A DNA stretch of 64,000 nucleotides from Nymphaea colorata (GCF_008831285.2 NC_045140.1:18474370-18538369); one strand, 5' to 3'; counted from the first letter of the stretch, positions 31,855 through 44,332 are shown. Numbers and translations: made by a program. The notes: generated by a model from the sequence alone, not told the origin.

Positions 31855-34830
31855 ACGGATATCTAGTGATTGTTGTCTTGGGAACCCTCCCACAAAAAAG
31901 TATATGAAGCGGCAACATTTTGTGAACAGTTTCATTACCTACGAAGTTAAGCTAATATTTCATTTAAGGTCGACTTTCAGGAAAGATGAACTGAGAAGAT
32001 ATTAACCCTGATATATTTCTCGTCTCACCTTCATGATCTTTTTGTAGATAATCCTTTATGACTCTTTTGATTACCAGCATAACCTTCTTCACTGTCGTAT
32101 AATATTTTTGTCTTGATACTGAGGGATGAAAATCGGATCTCTCCCTTTCTGATTTTCTTCATTAGATTTAGAGGGAAAGTACACTTTGATGAGAGTACAT
32201 CCAGGGGTGCTAGAAAGAAAAATGCAATAAATCCTGAAAATATGCAGGTGGTTACTCTTGATCAAGTCTCTGAATTGGATATGTTTACTCTACTTTTTCC
32301 CATAAAATGTTTTTCTGAAGTTTCCCCTCATTTAAAATCAGCACGCAAAAATTAGAGATAGAGTTGAGAGACAACTAAGTTATCAATGCTCGCTGTCATT
32401 ATAAGTCATGGTCAACAGTTTTATATGAAATTTTGGTATATATGTCTTGTTCTTTTACCAGCACTTTTTGAGAAAAGATTATAGTGAAGAAAAGGTAAAG
32501 TTTCTATGAGATGTTTTTTGGTCAAAATATTTTGTTCCTAACATTGTTCATATATTTTGTGGAAGAACAAATGCTATATATTAGAAGGTTACAGACGCAT
32601 GCTTAACAGGAAGGCTTTTCATCAGCACTATAAAGAAGCATGACTAGGTGTATTTAGAACATTCATCATTTTTTCAGCCATTTTTGGAATAGTTGTTCTT
32701 TTTCATGTTGGTTACAATTAACATCTTTCTCTGTTGATATATGAATTAGTTTTGTACTTCTTTTGTTGTTGTCATTGACAATGAAAAGCATGTCTTTTGG
32801 AGCCGGTACTTGGAAGGTTTAAGCTGGCTATGACTTGTCATGTTTTAGGTACAATTTTGGATTGAGTCATGGGAAAGAGAAGGCTGAGTCTGGAAAACTA
32901 GGTATGTCAGTTTCTAGTTTACATTTGTAAACTCCAAACTTTGTTTTATAGGGTTCTAAACATCTTAGATGTCAAAGCAGAAATTGGAGTTTATGCTTTT
33001 CATTTTTCTCTTAATGAATTCCCTCTACATATATTAATTCTTTTTTCCCAAGAATCTAAGAGTGTGAGCACAAGTCTAGAAAGGGATTTAACTTTACTAT
33101 GCAACCATTTTCTGAAATCTTAAATCCTCTTCCATATTACATTTTCTTCTTCTTTTGTGGATATGCTCAAAGGATCCTTCTATGCAAATCCAATTATTTA
33201 TAGGGTTCTAAACATCTTAGATGTCAAAGCAGAAATTGGAGTTTATCACTTTCATTTTTCTCTTTATGAATTCCCTCTACATATATTAATTCCTTTTCCC
33301 AAGAATCTAAGAGTATGAGCACAAGTCTAAAAAGGGATTTAACTTTACTATGCAACCATTTTCTGAAATCCTAAATCCTCTTCCATATTGCATTTTCTTC
33401 TTCTTTTGTGGATATGCTTAAAGGATCCTTCTATGCAAATCCAACTCTAGTGATTGTTGTGTTGGGAACCCTCCCACAAAAAATTCTATGAAGTGGCAAC
33501 ACTTGTGAACAGCTTCATTACCTACAAACTTAAGCTAATATTTTGTTTAAGGTTGACTTTCAGAAAAGGTAAACTGAAAACACTTTTTAACCTTGATATA
33601 TTTCCCATCTCACCTTCATGATCTTTTTGTAGATAATTTTTTAAAACTCTTTTGATTGCCCGCATAACCTTTTAGCTTGTGAAATGTTCAACACTCTCTT
33701 CACTATCGTAGAATACTTTTGCCATGATACTGAGGGATGAAAATCGGATCTCTCCCTTTTTGATTTTCTTGATTAGATTTAGAAGTCAAGTACACTTTGA
33801 TAAAGAGTACACCCAGGGGTGCTTAGAAAGAAAAATGCATTGAAATCCTGAAAATATGCAGGTGGTTACTCCTGATCAAGTCTCTGCATTGTAGATGATC
33901 ACTCTACCTTTCCCATAAAATGCTTTTCTGAAGTCTCCCCTCTTTTAAAATCATCACGCAAAAATCAGTGATAGAACTGAGAGACAACTAAGCTATCAAT
34001 GCTCGCTGTCATTATAAACTATGGTCAACAGGTCTAGATGAAATTTTGGTTTATATGTTCTGTTCTTTTCCCAGCACTTTTGAGAAAATATTGTAGTGAA
34101 GAAAAGGTAAAGTTTCTATGAGGTTTTTTTTTGTCAAAATATTTTGTTCTTAACATTGTTCATATACTTTATGAAGAACAAATGCTATATCATTGTTCAT
34201 ATACTTTATGGAAGAACAAATGTTATATATTAGAAGGTTCTAGGCACATGCTTAATAGAAAGGCTTCTCATCAGCACTATAAAGAAGCATGAGTAGGTTT
34301 ATTTAAAATATTCATCTTTTTTTCAGCCATTTTTGAAATAGTTGTTCACTTTCATGTTGGTTACAATTAACATCTTTCTTTGTTGATATATGAATTAGTT
34401 TTGTACTTTTTTTTTATTGTCCTTGACAATGAAAAGCATGTCTTTTGGCGCTGGTACTTGGAAGGTTTAAGCTGGCCATGACTTGTCATGTTTTAGGTAC
34501 AGTTTTGGATTGAGTCATGGGAAAGAGAAGGTTGAGTCTGGAAAACTGGGTATGTCAGTTTCTAGTTTACATTTGTAAACTCCAAACTTAGTTTTTTAGG
34601 GTTCTAAACATCCTAGATGTCAATTGGAGTTTATCCTTTTCATTTTTCTCTTTATGAATTCCTTCTACGTATATTACTTCTTCTTTCCCAAGAATCTAAG
34701 AGTGTGAGCATAAGTCTAGAAAGGGATTTAACTTTACTATGCAACCATTTTCTGGAATCCTAAATCCTCTTCCATATTGCATTTTCTTCTTCTATGCTTA
34801 AAGGATCCTTCTATGCAAATCCAATTATTG
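31855..34830. repeat. Tandem duplication containing oxygenase exons
   Basis: A segment starting 'tctagtgattgttgt.ttggg' at about 31855 is repeated from about 33447. The sub-segment 'gggttctaaacatc' occurs three times (about 32948, 33202, 34598). The unit is about 1.3-1.6 kb and includes the 53-nt exon with 'SHGKEK' and the 'GSFYANP' exon. Divergence of several percent suggests moderate age. Confidence 0.85.
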
Positions 34831-37800
34831 ATGTTCCTTCGACTGAGGCTTCTCTTCTACTTCTGCAAAGGTTGTTAAAGAACTATATATGGTTCTATAA
34901 AGATATTGCTAAAAGTTTTTCCTCTTTTATAAAAACTGCCATGTGGAGGGATGGTATCAACCATTAACCTTTCTGAGTAATCCTTCGGAAATGGACAGTG
35001 CCATCGTTGCTATTCTTCTTTCAAATAGACAATAATGATATACAATTTTTGAATAGCACAAATCTTTAATGACCACTGAATGCTTTCTTGTGAATGTTAA
35101 ACATTAGTCTTTTATTGTAGAGACGACCCTATTCATTTGCTCACACGTGCAACCATTTCATGTCTCGGATGTTGGAAAACTAAAGACCAACAAATGGACC
35201 CTAGTTCCTTATAGGAGATACTGTTGTTCATGTAAAACACATCATTTTTTTTTCTTTTTTTTGGGGGGTGGGGGCCCGGGCGGTGGGCAGGGTGGGGGAC
35301 ATGTCCTTTCATTTCCTATGCTTTTGCTTTGTTGCTTCTTTCCATCACTTGTTTTATTATGAAGCTTTTTTGTTATTTGTCATTATCTTTGTCTATCTTT
35401 CTTAGATATCCATCTTATTGTCGACCAAATATATGGCCCAGGAATCATTTGCCGGAACTTGAGTTTGGTAAGTATCGTTTTTTTGTTTCTTAGTTCTTTT
35501 AATTTCTAGATCATGAAAAACAAAGCAATCTGGGTCACGTACCGGTGTCGACACGCCTACACGTGGACACCGCAGGATACGTTTTGAATCGGGTTTGGGT
35601 CAGACCCAATCCAACACTTTCATAACCCAATTTTCTTTTTAACCCTCGTTTCTTTTTACGCTTTACCCTCGACAGTCGACCTTCCTTTACCCTCGATGAT
35701 TTGCGGCGACAGCACAGTTCGGCAATGGTGGTCGACGGCGACGGCGATGACCTCCGGCGATCGACCGCGACATCCTGTGGCGTCCGGCGGCAGCCGGCGA
35801 CAGACAGGTAAGTGTTTTTTCTTTTTCTTTTCGATATTCAACTTTCATTTGGGGATTTTTTAGATTGGGTATTTCTTGCCAATTTGGGGATGTTTTCCTT
35901 TGAAGATTGGACAGTTAATGATCCTATTCTTCAATGCTATGTGCGATATTTTCTTTTTTTGTTTAATTTTGGGATTTGGTGATTTCGCCGATTTGGAGAT
36001 TTTGCCTTCGTTTTTGTAAGGTGGCCATTGCAACAGTCTCTAGAATGTGCCATAGGTTGCTGCTTTCATTGAGGACTGTTTTACATTATTCAGAAATAAA
36101 TCTCCGACTGCGTGTTTATACTTTGTCAGTTTGTTGTATTGTTTCATAAATTTTATGTTCATTATATGTTTTTTCCATCTTTTTATTATGTTTAATGTAG
36201 TATGATTTATGAGATTGTAAGAGTGAATTATTAATTTCGTGTTTTCTTTATTATCATTTTTAATTTTTTTGAATATAATATTCACCGTGTCCGCGTATCC
36301 TAAAATTTTGAAAAAATTGCCGTGTCCGCATACCCGTACCCGTATCCACATCAAATAAACATTTGGCTCATTGCAAATAGACAGCGATTTGTCCTTCGTT
36401 ACTGATAATAACAAAGCAGATTTCTAGAGAAATGTAGAGCTCCTGTAGCATCTCATGTTGTCACCAAGAATTGGAACCTGTGATGGCATCGTTTTGTTAA
36501 ATTATTTACAAACCAAAAGTATAGTATTATAACCAAAACAATAAAGAAAACTGTGTGAAGATATAGAGAACTTCTTTTTATTTCCTTTTGTCACTTTCAA
36601 GATCAAATGTCAGAAAAATGATAAAGAGAAATTCCATTGATATAGGATCTGTTTAGTTGTTTGTTGTCAATTTGTCTCCCAAACTTGAATAACATGGTAG
36701 TGGACCTCACAGACTGTGAGGGTGTGTGTGATTATAACGTACGAGGGATTTTAGATGTCGTCTCCTCATATCAAATTTAACTACTTGAATAATAAATGAT
36801 TGTTTAGATGGATTACAGACTTGACCTATGATATTCCAATAAAGTTCTGATTCTGACTTTATACCTAGACTGATACTTATTTAACTTTCCACCTTAAATG
36901 TGCCAGAAAAGTCTCATTAAAAAGAAAAATTAAGAAAGAATAAAATACCTTCATTTGGTTATGTTTGTCTATTAATTATACTTTTTCCCTTTGCCAGATT
37001 GTTCATTGGTCAGGGGTTGATTTAGATAGTTGTTTAGGCTAAGGTATATAAGAACGAATGATTTTTATTTTTGTTATTACTTCTAATAAATTGGTCATCT
37101 TTGTCCTTTTCGTATATGAAGCATTCAAATCTCTTGGAAAGTTGATCTTTGATGTGGGAGTCATGTTGGCACATCACTGTGATCAATATGGTATGCTCTC
37201 CTTGACCAAGATATAATTTATCATGGTATGAGCAATTATACATGACACTTCATGTGCTACAGTTTTCTTTGTATTGGAATAGTTTTCTGTTTATTAAGTT
37301 TCTTTATTATCATGTTTTAATTTGAACAGACCCCAAGGAAGTGAATATATCTGAAGATGAAAGTCTTAAAAACATGATTCAGCGCTCCCGTTCTCATAAA
37401 GGCCGTCTTTTGTACTACTTCCCAAAACAGAAAAGGTTTAGTTCAATGTAGAACCCTGATTTTGCATTGGATGTTAAAATGGTTTTTAGCTGTATGTCCA
37501 GGGGTTGACTGCTTGATTATTTTCCTGTCACATGTAGCTTGTGTAGCTGCTCTCTGTTCTCACTTCATTGCTGAACTTATACAACTTTGCTTCTCGTGCC
37601 TTTCTCTTCATGGGCTGAGAAGAATATAAAGCATGGATACGGGAAATTCCATGATGCTTCATAGACAAGATGTGGTGCCATGCATATGAGCTTAACCACT
37701 CTTTATGTTGTCTATGAACTAACAATTGCTAACATGCTTTTTATACTTCACGTTTCAGACCATGAATATTGAACATGCATAACCATGCGTGCAGTTCATG

Positions 37801-38374
37801 CACTCAAGCACCTGTTTTATGTGCATGTGAAAAGCTTCATAATACTTGCAATATGTTTTAGTGTTTCTATTGACACTTGGTGTCATTGGCTTCAAAACCA
37901 TCGGGATGGTGTGCTACATCTTGCATAGCACCACTAAGTCCAAGTGAATAAATCATTTCTATTTTGGCACCTGTATCTCTTGCATTTCTGTGACGTGTGG
38001 TTTCTGTTTTCCATGTTTGTGCTTCACTGTCAGGCTTAGTTTCTTTTAGCAAGTTATGGAGCTTCATACAACATGATGTAGTGATATGGAGGACAATACA
38101 TGTCAATCTGCAAATTCATTAATATGAAATATGGCTAAATAAATGCATTGTTTAAGAAAATGTCCTTGTATGTTTCACATCTCCAATTTTTGTGATTGCA
38201 AATTAGTGTTTTGGGAGAAGAAGCTGGTTCAATGACTTGGTGGTGTGGCTGGCACACAGACCATGGTTCGTTGACAGATACTGAAGATGTGCAGCAGTGA
38301 TATGTTTTGGGAGAAGAAGCTGGTTCAATGTCTTTGGTGGTGTGGCTGGCACACAGACCATGGTTCGTTGACAG
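32849..38374 (+). pseudogene. 2OG-Fe(II) oxygenase-like gene, set 2 (middle exons, tandemly duplicated parts)
   Basis: Exons with matching phases: 34497-34549 ('YSFGLSHGKEKVESGKL'), 34804-34870 ('GSFYANPIIDVPSTEASLLL'), 35406-35467 ('RYPSYCRPNIWPRNHLPELE'), 37122-37190 ('KSLGKLIFDVGVMLAHHCDQ'), 37330-37435 ('NISEDESLKNMIQRSRSHKG', 'RLLYYFPKQK') and 38207-38277 ('EEAGSMTWWCGWHTDHGSLT'). The last carries the HxD iron ligands. A duplicate of the first exon lies at 32849-32901, and a second copy of the last exon, with a one-base insertion, at 38303-38374. The start, the exon before 'YSFG' and everything after HxD are missing. Both HxD exon copies have lost the GT donor (AT instead). The block is a remnant, although most splice sites remain normal. 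Confidence 0.82.
35535..36350. mobile_element. Possible inserted non-autonomous element in an oxygenase intron
   Basis: GC-rich ends contrast with the AT-rich intron. The left end has 'gtaccggtgtcgacacgcc' and the right end has repeated 'ccgtgtccgc', 'cccgtacccgt' strings, roughly complementary in style. Inside, at 35690-35810, is a CpG-rich stretch ending in a perfect donor-like 'caggtaagtg'. Set 1 lacks a counterpart because that part of the intron is not present. Exact ends and target duplication could not be fixed. Confidence 0.4.
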
Positions 38375-38616
38375 ATACTGAAGATGTGCAGCAGTGATAC
38401 TTCAAACCATGATGTCCACTTTATCTGTTTCCAACTTGAGCGAATGATATTTGTTGCATAATCTTGACAATGCAACACAGTGAATATGCTCTTGGCACCT
38501 TTCATGTGGTTGCATTAAAATGTGTGTGACTTATCGGCCACTGAATACATTAGCAAAGTACCCTTTCGACAAATGTGTAAGTAAACTTAGAAGCTGACAT
38601 GGTGTACCCTTTCGAC

Positions 38617-38810
38617 AAAAGTCCTCCTCCTTGAACTTTAGAAAAGTGAAAAAGAAAGCCCGAATACTGACGAGGGGCGCGTCAATCCCTGCGAAGAACT
38701 TGTCCACCGTAGGTGATGAACACGGTCGCGATAACAAAGAAGATAATAAGAAGAAGAAGAAGAAGCAATCAGGACATGCAGTAATCCACTGAAAGAAGAA
38801 GAACCGGAGA
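38617..38810 (+). pseudogene. 3' remnant of the HMA-domain gene
   Basis: Matches the last exon of the gene at 29.67-30.20 kb from 'gtcctc.tccttgaa' onwards, reading 'KVKKKARILTRGASIPAKNL'. The CxxC part and the beginning of the exon are gone, and the join to preceding sequence carries a small frameshift. The tail reads through the position of the other copy's stop into a Lys run and 'QSGHAVIH'. 3' flanks of both copies are alike to about 39010. It follows oxygenase set 2 just as the intact HMA gene follows set 1, so the pair was duplicated together. Confidence 0.8.
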
Positions 38811-39010
38811 AAGCAATCACAGTATATAAACCCCCAAAACCATCGGATGGCAGGGCAAGGTCGCCAAGGAGTCGAAGAATTATGGCCTGAATCTTTGGGC
38901 ATCTGGGCTTGGTGGTGTTGGCATCTTCTACCGCTGGGGAAAGATCTACAGAAACAAGTAGCCGAGCTGTGAAGGGTAGGTAGCGTCTCCCTCTCCAGGT
39001 TTATGCATTC

Positions 39011-39989
39011 TTAGTTAGATATGGAAGGCGGTGATGTATTTCTTGTGGTTTTAATAATTAAGGGAGTAAAGCAGTTCTTCTGGTCTGTGCTGTTCAGTTT
39101 TTGTTAAAGTATGGAAGGGTTCCCTGTTATCGTCCTCTGTAAAGGCATTATAATTTTACCGTTATGTATCATGTGACCTTGGTTCATGCGACTTTTTCAA
39201 AAGCAAAGCATCTTGTTTCTGGTTTTTCTGTATTAATGCAAATACAGAGAAGGTTGATTGTCTCCATTTTTGTACCTTTAACATGAAGAAGATCACTTAG
39301 TCAGAGTGCTTAGAACAACCAAGAAAGGCCCAGATGTCAAAACGATGAAAAAGATACTGGCATATACTTGCGGATGTAGTTACCAACGATCCATTCCTCA
39401 CCAAATTAATTAAATCTCTGAATTTGATAAACTAAGATTGTGGTATCAGAATCGGCCCAATTAATACATCTGAATCGGCATATTCGACTCGAATCCTCTG
39501 CAAAATGATTCGGTTCGGCACCAACTCAGTGGTGAATAGTCTCTCTTGTGGCCGACTTAAATTTCAAACAGTGGCATGTGTACAAAATGTCGTAAGGTTC
39601 TTGCAGAAAAGCCCACCATTTCTACTCTTGCTCCTTAATGGAGCTTTAAAGGTGCTTTCTGGTGCAGCCTCTCAGTGGGGAGACAGGTGATTTCATATGG
39701 TGCTTTAATATTCAACGAACTAATGTAAGTCACATTAGTTATTAAACTAAACAATTGCTTTTTCTAAATTTTCGAAGAAAGTCATCCGCGACTTTGTCAA
39801 AAAGTTCGGTTTTCCCAGTATTGTTAAAACATACAACAGGCAGAAAATGGGTGGCATTCATCCAAATAATGCAATGTAGCCTCTTAGTTGCTGAATTGGT
39901 CACCGTCACATTAATACAATGGCATATTTTTTCTCTCTGCTCGTCGGCGAGCGCCGGCGAAGAACGCAAGCTCGGGCATGGTTATCTTC
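39011..39989. other. Intergenic, no gene recognised
   Basis: AT-rich sequence with small unrelated frames on both strands. A GC-richer patch at 39940-40010 leads into the (CT)n tract. Nothing supported. Confidence 0.5.
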
Positions 39990-40030
39990 CATGACGAAAG
40001 AGGAAGGAGGCAGAGATTAACTGCAAAATT

Positions 40031-40032
<2 letters not shown>

Positions 40033-40068
<36 letters not shown>

Positions 40069-40093
40069 CTCTCCTCGTGTGTGTGTGTGTGTA
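40033..40093. repeat. (CT)n ... (GT)n microsatellite
   Basis: About 30 bp of CT followed, after a short gap, by about 16 bp of GT. Confidence 0.95.
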
Positions 40094-40577
40094 TAGAATT
40101 CAAAAACAAATTATGGAAACCAGACATGTCTATTGTACTTGTGTAGGAAATCTAAAGAAATCAAAATAAAAAAAATTCGACGCGCGGATTGAATTTACCA
40201 AAAGACTTTAAAAATCAGTGGTTTTAATTCTTTCTTGGATTATAACATCTATTCTAAACATTAAATTTCCACAGTTTTTTTATGCCAACATTGTTGGACA
40301 GTTTCAGTCCATCTATTTATGCAATTAGGCGTATAAGAATATATTTGAAAATTCCACAAATACATCACGCTGCATAATACGCACATAAATTGCAGTGACA
40401 TTTTGTCAAGGATAGAAGCACCCATAAACGACAGAAAAGACTTGTCTTCTTTCTGATTTGTACCACAAATGAGCCAATTACATCTAATTTCCACATCTGG
40501 AAAAAAAGTAAACTGGGAGAAACGAAAGCCTTCAACTCCAAACGCGTCGTGCCGTAGGCCATCCAGGGCCTTCCTCA

Positions 40578-41112
40578 CTAGAAACAAGCTTCCAGGACAC
40601 AGCAGCAACAAAGAGCCGCAAGACTGCCATGAAAGAGTATCAGAAGCTTAGCCCCAAACACATGGAAAAAAGAGAAACAGAAAAAAGAAAAAAGAAAACT
40701 GCCATGATGGAATCTTTTAGATGTAAAACGATCTCTCCTTTCTGTGAAACGGCAGAAACCGATTTCTTCAGAAATTACCCTCCCCCCCTTTTCTTTTGCA
40801 AAGTGAAAGAAGAACATCTCCAGTTTAATTAATCTTCCAAAATAGTGTTTCAGACTAATCATCCATGGGAAAGGATCATAAAAAAGAAAACAGACGCATG
40901 CATGGAAGAGATTTGCAAACTTACACTCCTTCGAAACAACCAGGGCCGCTCTTCTGGGGAGGTGGAGGCTGCTGCGGGTACTGCGGTGGCGGGGCACCCG
41001 TAGGGTAACCTGCCGGCGGTGGCGGAGGGTACCCCGGCTGTGGAGGGTACCCGTACCCTGGTGCAGGGTATTGTGCCCCATAGTTTGGAGGTGCCTGATT
41101 GTAATAACTCAT
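40578..41112 (-). CDS. CYSTM-domain protein, second copy, two exons
   Basis: Exon 1 is 40925-41112 and exon 2 is 40578-40623, with the same gtaagt donor and cag acceptor as copy 1. The product is 77 aa: MSYYNQAPPN, then a Pro/Tyr/Gly-rich region with single 'GYPPQPGYPPPPPAGYPTGA' type elements, then the CYSTM module 'CFEGVLAALCCCCVLEACF'. All Cys of the module are present and the size is typical for the family. The protein is expected to be anchored in a membrane by its C-terminal segment with the Pro-rich part in the cytosol (family knowledge). Compared with copy 1 the Pro-rich repeat is not expanded, so this is probably closer to the ancestral form. Confidence 0.9.
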
Positions 41113-41212
41113 CTTGCAAAACTACGAGTCCCTGAAGCTTGAAGCCACGACTGCAAGCGAAAGAAGAGGATGAGCAAGGAGGAACGGGAGGTGGGTGAGG
41201 AAGAGAAGGGCG

Positions 41213-41222
41213 TAAATAAATA
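41213..41222 (-). promoter_or_regulatory. TATA-like element of CYSTM copy 2
   Basis: TATTTATTTA on the minus strand about 100 bp before the ATG, conserved in copy 1. Confidence 0.5.
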
Positions 41223-42064
41223 CAAGAGGGACCAGTTGAAAGGTGTCGACGATGGTTCCAACTTCCAACTGGGCAATTTCCTTCACAGTTAAGGGGAGAC
41301 TTGCTCATCTCGCCAAGTCAACGACACAGCGTGTATATATGATCCAATCGTTGGCGCCGGACTGGCAGTTTCCACTTCGCGGGAAAGCCGCGTGGACCCA
41401 GTTCAACTGAACCGGGTCTAGCACAATAATTCTTTTCTTTTATGAACCAGTGCCTTCAACAAAACCCGTCTTATCGGGACTTCAATGCATCGTTTTTAGG
41501 AATGTCAAGGATTCAATTTCAATTAGATATAACCTTTATTTTACGTGATTTCACATTTTTTTCAGTTCGTAGCATCAGAATGAATGCGAAAGAACAAAAG
41601 ATTAGCGTATATCCATATTCGATTTAGACTCACCATTCAAATCCAACTTTCGTTTTTTCACATTCGAATCTGAATCCAATTTATAAATGCACATCGAATC
41701 TAAATGTTATAGTATGTTATGTTAAGAACTTACTTTCAAAATGTATGGGTATTGGGCATTTATGTAAAAGTGAATCCAATGCTGAATTCGCTCTTGAATC
41801 TAGTCAAGTGTTTATTTGAAAGCGAATCTCAAATCTGGTTTGATGTCATTTCTTAAATATGAATTCATTCCTATGTATTAATCGAATATTAATTTTTTAT
41901 TCATATTATCAATTTGGTATACATCCATTCTAAATTAAATCGGTTAGCATCCCATTGTTTCATTTTATATTTTTATTCAACATTTTAATTACGAGATCTT
42001 TTGGGCAGATTTTTTTAGTGAACAACTATGACGAAGCCTCGTGAGGACCACACAAGGGAAGTTT

Positions 42065-42066
<2 letters not shown>

Positions 42067-42099
<33 letters not shown>

Positions 42100-42112
42100 T
42101 TATTTATTTATT
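42067..42112. repeat. (AT)n(TTTA)n microsatellite
   Basis: About 27 bp of AT followed by TTTA repeats, at the place equivalent to the longer tract at 7860-7931. Confidence 0.95.
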
Positions 42113-42524
42113 TGTTGAAGTCTTTTTAGACTCTTTCTTTCTTTGACATTTCTTCATGCAATAGTTTCTTCCCAGAGCTCTCTCGGGACCACTCTTCTTG
42201 GCTTCTCCCGAGAGTGTCGTTTATTCACAATATGGACCGCTTTCGTCTAGGGAGACGGACTCCATTGAATGATGTTTGAACGCGTCCCCAGGGAAGAAGT
42301 TTCGTTGGAATTAGTTTGCCAGCAAACAATCAAATAATTGATGCGTGGAATGGATCTACCCGACCAATGTATGGTTCCCACTTCATATTCTTGTTTTATT
42401 GGAATGGATTTATGAAATCCACATGGTTTCACATTTTTTATCCAGTCATTGGATTGGTATTTTCAAACAAAGTTTGAGTTTGGTAAGTATAATTTTGCAT
42501 ATAGACTAAATGTAAGCCATGAAC

Positions 42525-43060
42525 AAGACATTTTAAAGGAGGACACGACCCGGTCCAGCCATCGCTGTTTCAATTTGGGGGCGTTCCATAGATCCAAATC
42601 CATCTGAGATCTGTGCTGAGAAAGATCCAAATCTTTGTATTAGATTTAAAATCCAAGGGAGGGGGGGGGGGGGTGTTCCGAAATCTACAGTTTCAAATAT
42701 ATCGAATCACCTCGGATCGAATCGGATCTTAGTCAAAAACATACTTTTTTTTTTAATTTTTCACATTTTTGTATCTTCATGTTTGCTGGACGAAAGATGA
42801 AAATGAGATTTTAGTCTCTCACACCTAACTACGTCACGTCTTACGTCCTCATAACTTGAAAATATGTAAAACCTCAATCGGACATTCAGTTTGGAACCCG
42901 TTCGTGACTCTTCCTGATGAAGGCAGTTGGATTTGGATTGACATAAGATTTAGATCCTAACATCACCTGATGAGACCTAGGGCCTCTTGCATCTCCCCAT
43001 CTGTAACTCCGACCCCAATATATATATATATATATATATATTAAGTCGTCACTGACCTAA
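42525..43060. mobile_element. Copia LTR-like fragment, third copy
   Basis: Matches 19780-20300 and 9280-9430 ('acattttaaaggaggacac', 'gactcttcc', 'ttggatttggattgacataa'). It contains a run of about 13 G at 42660 and an (AT)n tract at 43019-43040. No primer site or coding part follows, so it is a partial or solo-type remnant. Confidence 0.55.
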
Positions 43061-43264
43061 TCAGGACCACTTGCATTCCTCTCTGCAAACTTGAGTGGCC
43101 TCAATAATATTTCCGACTAAAATAATATTCCTCACCCCAAGATATTCGTGCAATAATATAAATCAGATGTACATAAAAGAAGGGTTTACTTTATAACATC
43201 ATCTACTGTTCACCGTAAGGCTTGCGTAAGTATTTAATGTGCGCCTGAACGCACCTGGACAGGA

Positions 43265-44332
43265 CATTGCACGGTCTACAAGCCGACCATACCATACCGT
43301 GCCGATTGGGGCTTCAGGTCTTCACCAAACGTACCGAACATGCACATGAGTAAGAAATCCATTTGTGAAACCCATCTGGATTCGGGCTGCAAATGGGTTG
43401 AGTATACTTTTGTTGCAGGGTTCGATTCTCACGAGCATCAAAATTATAGATGTACCTCGAGCTTGGTGGGAAAGAAAAAGAAAGAAAAAACAATTTGTTT
43501 ATGAGAGGCATGTTTTTAGAACATATGTTCAAAAGTACTAAATTATTGCGATATTATGTCATGATTTTTGGATCTAATAATCTTTTTTGGAACAGAATCA
43601 TGAAGTTTTTGAATGTTGTGTTTCTAAATAGTAGTAGAAGACAATATTTTATATTTTTATCAAAAAACATTAATGAACTTTTGAATGTAAACTTGTATGT
43701 AGCAAAATTGGATCTTCACGGATACGTGGGTCATATTTCGAATTTTAACATATTTGGAACTCAGTTTTTGAAGTTATACATAATTGGATAACATCTAATG
43801 AGAAAAAATGTGAGCTTTGCATGGACTGGATGTAATAAAACTCAGACTTATATAACTCAATCGCTGCATTGAGAATTGAATACATCAAACTATTTGACAA
43901 ATGACACAATTTGTAAGTGTTTCATGAACATGCCTCAAATAGATGAACATGCCTTCAAATAGTGTGTAGATTCATATATACTTAGTTTTAGTATTTCATC
44001 AGAATCTGTGTTTTAGACTTTATGTTAGATTTACAAAACTTTTCCAAAATATTTGGACTACCAAACAACCAAAATGTTAGCGTGCATAGTCTTTTCATAA
44101 AAAGCTAAAAAGCGCTGAACGACAGCTGCAGGCCTTCTAAAAGAATTGTTTAAAAAGTTACAGTGCGATTTGGTAATCCGGAAACATTTCTTGGAACGAA
44201 ATTTAACTATTATTTCACCAACCCAGCGGACCACGCACAAGCCCAGGCTGTGACGCTTTTTAACCGTTCATCGCTGGACTCTGCGGTGACAGCCATCCGA
44301 TCAAGTACTGTAAATTCATTCCAGTAAACGCC
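43265..44332. repeat. One-kilobase dispersed repeat, copy 2
   Basis: Partner of 30697-31707. The two copies end at the same point ('ttcattccagtaaacgcctc'), which suggests a defined element boundary. Confidence 0.8.

Larger units (their letters stand above)
39990..42500. repeat. Segmental duplication A, copy 2 (with CYSTM gene)
   Basis: Collinear partner of 5780-8450, same orientation. The block carries the second CYSTM gene and its flanks. A (CT)n(GT)n tract at about 40033-40093 replaces the shorter 'ctctctcctgtgtgcgtgtc' seen in copy 1. Confidence 0.85.

Noticed and set aside
32941-33123. Small frame in the tandemly repeated oxygenase region
   Set aside because: It covers intron sequence of the oxygenase cassette, and the frame is not kept in the duplicate copies.
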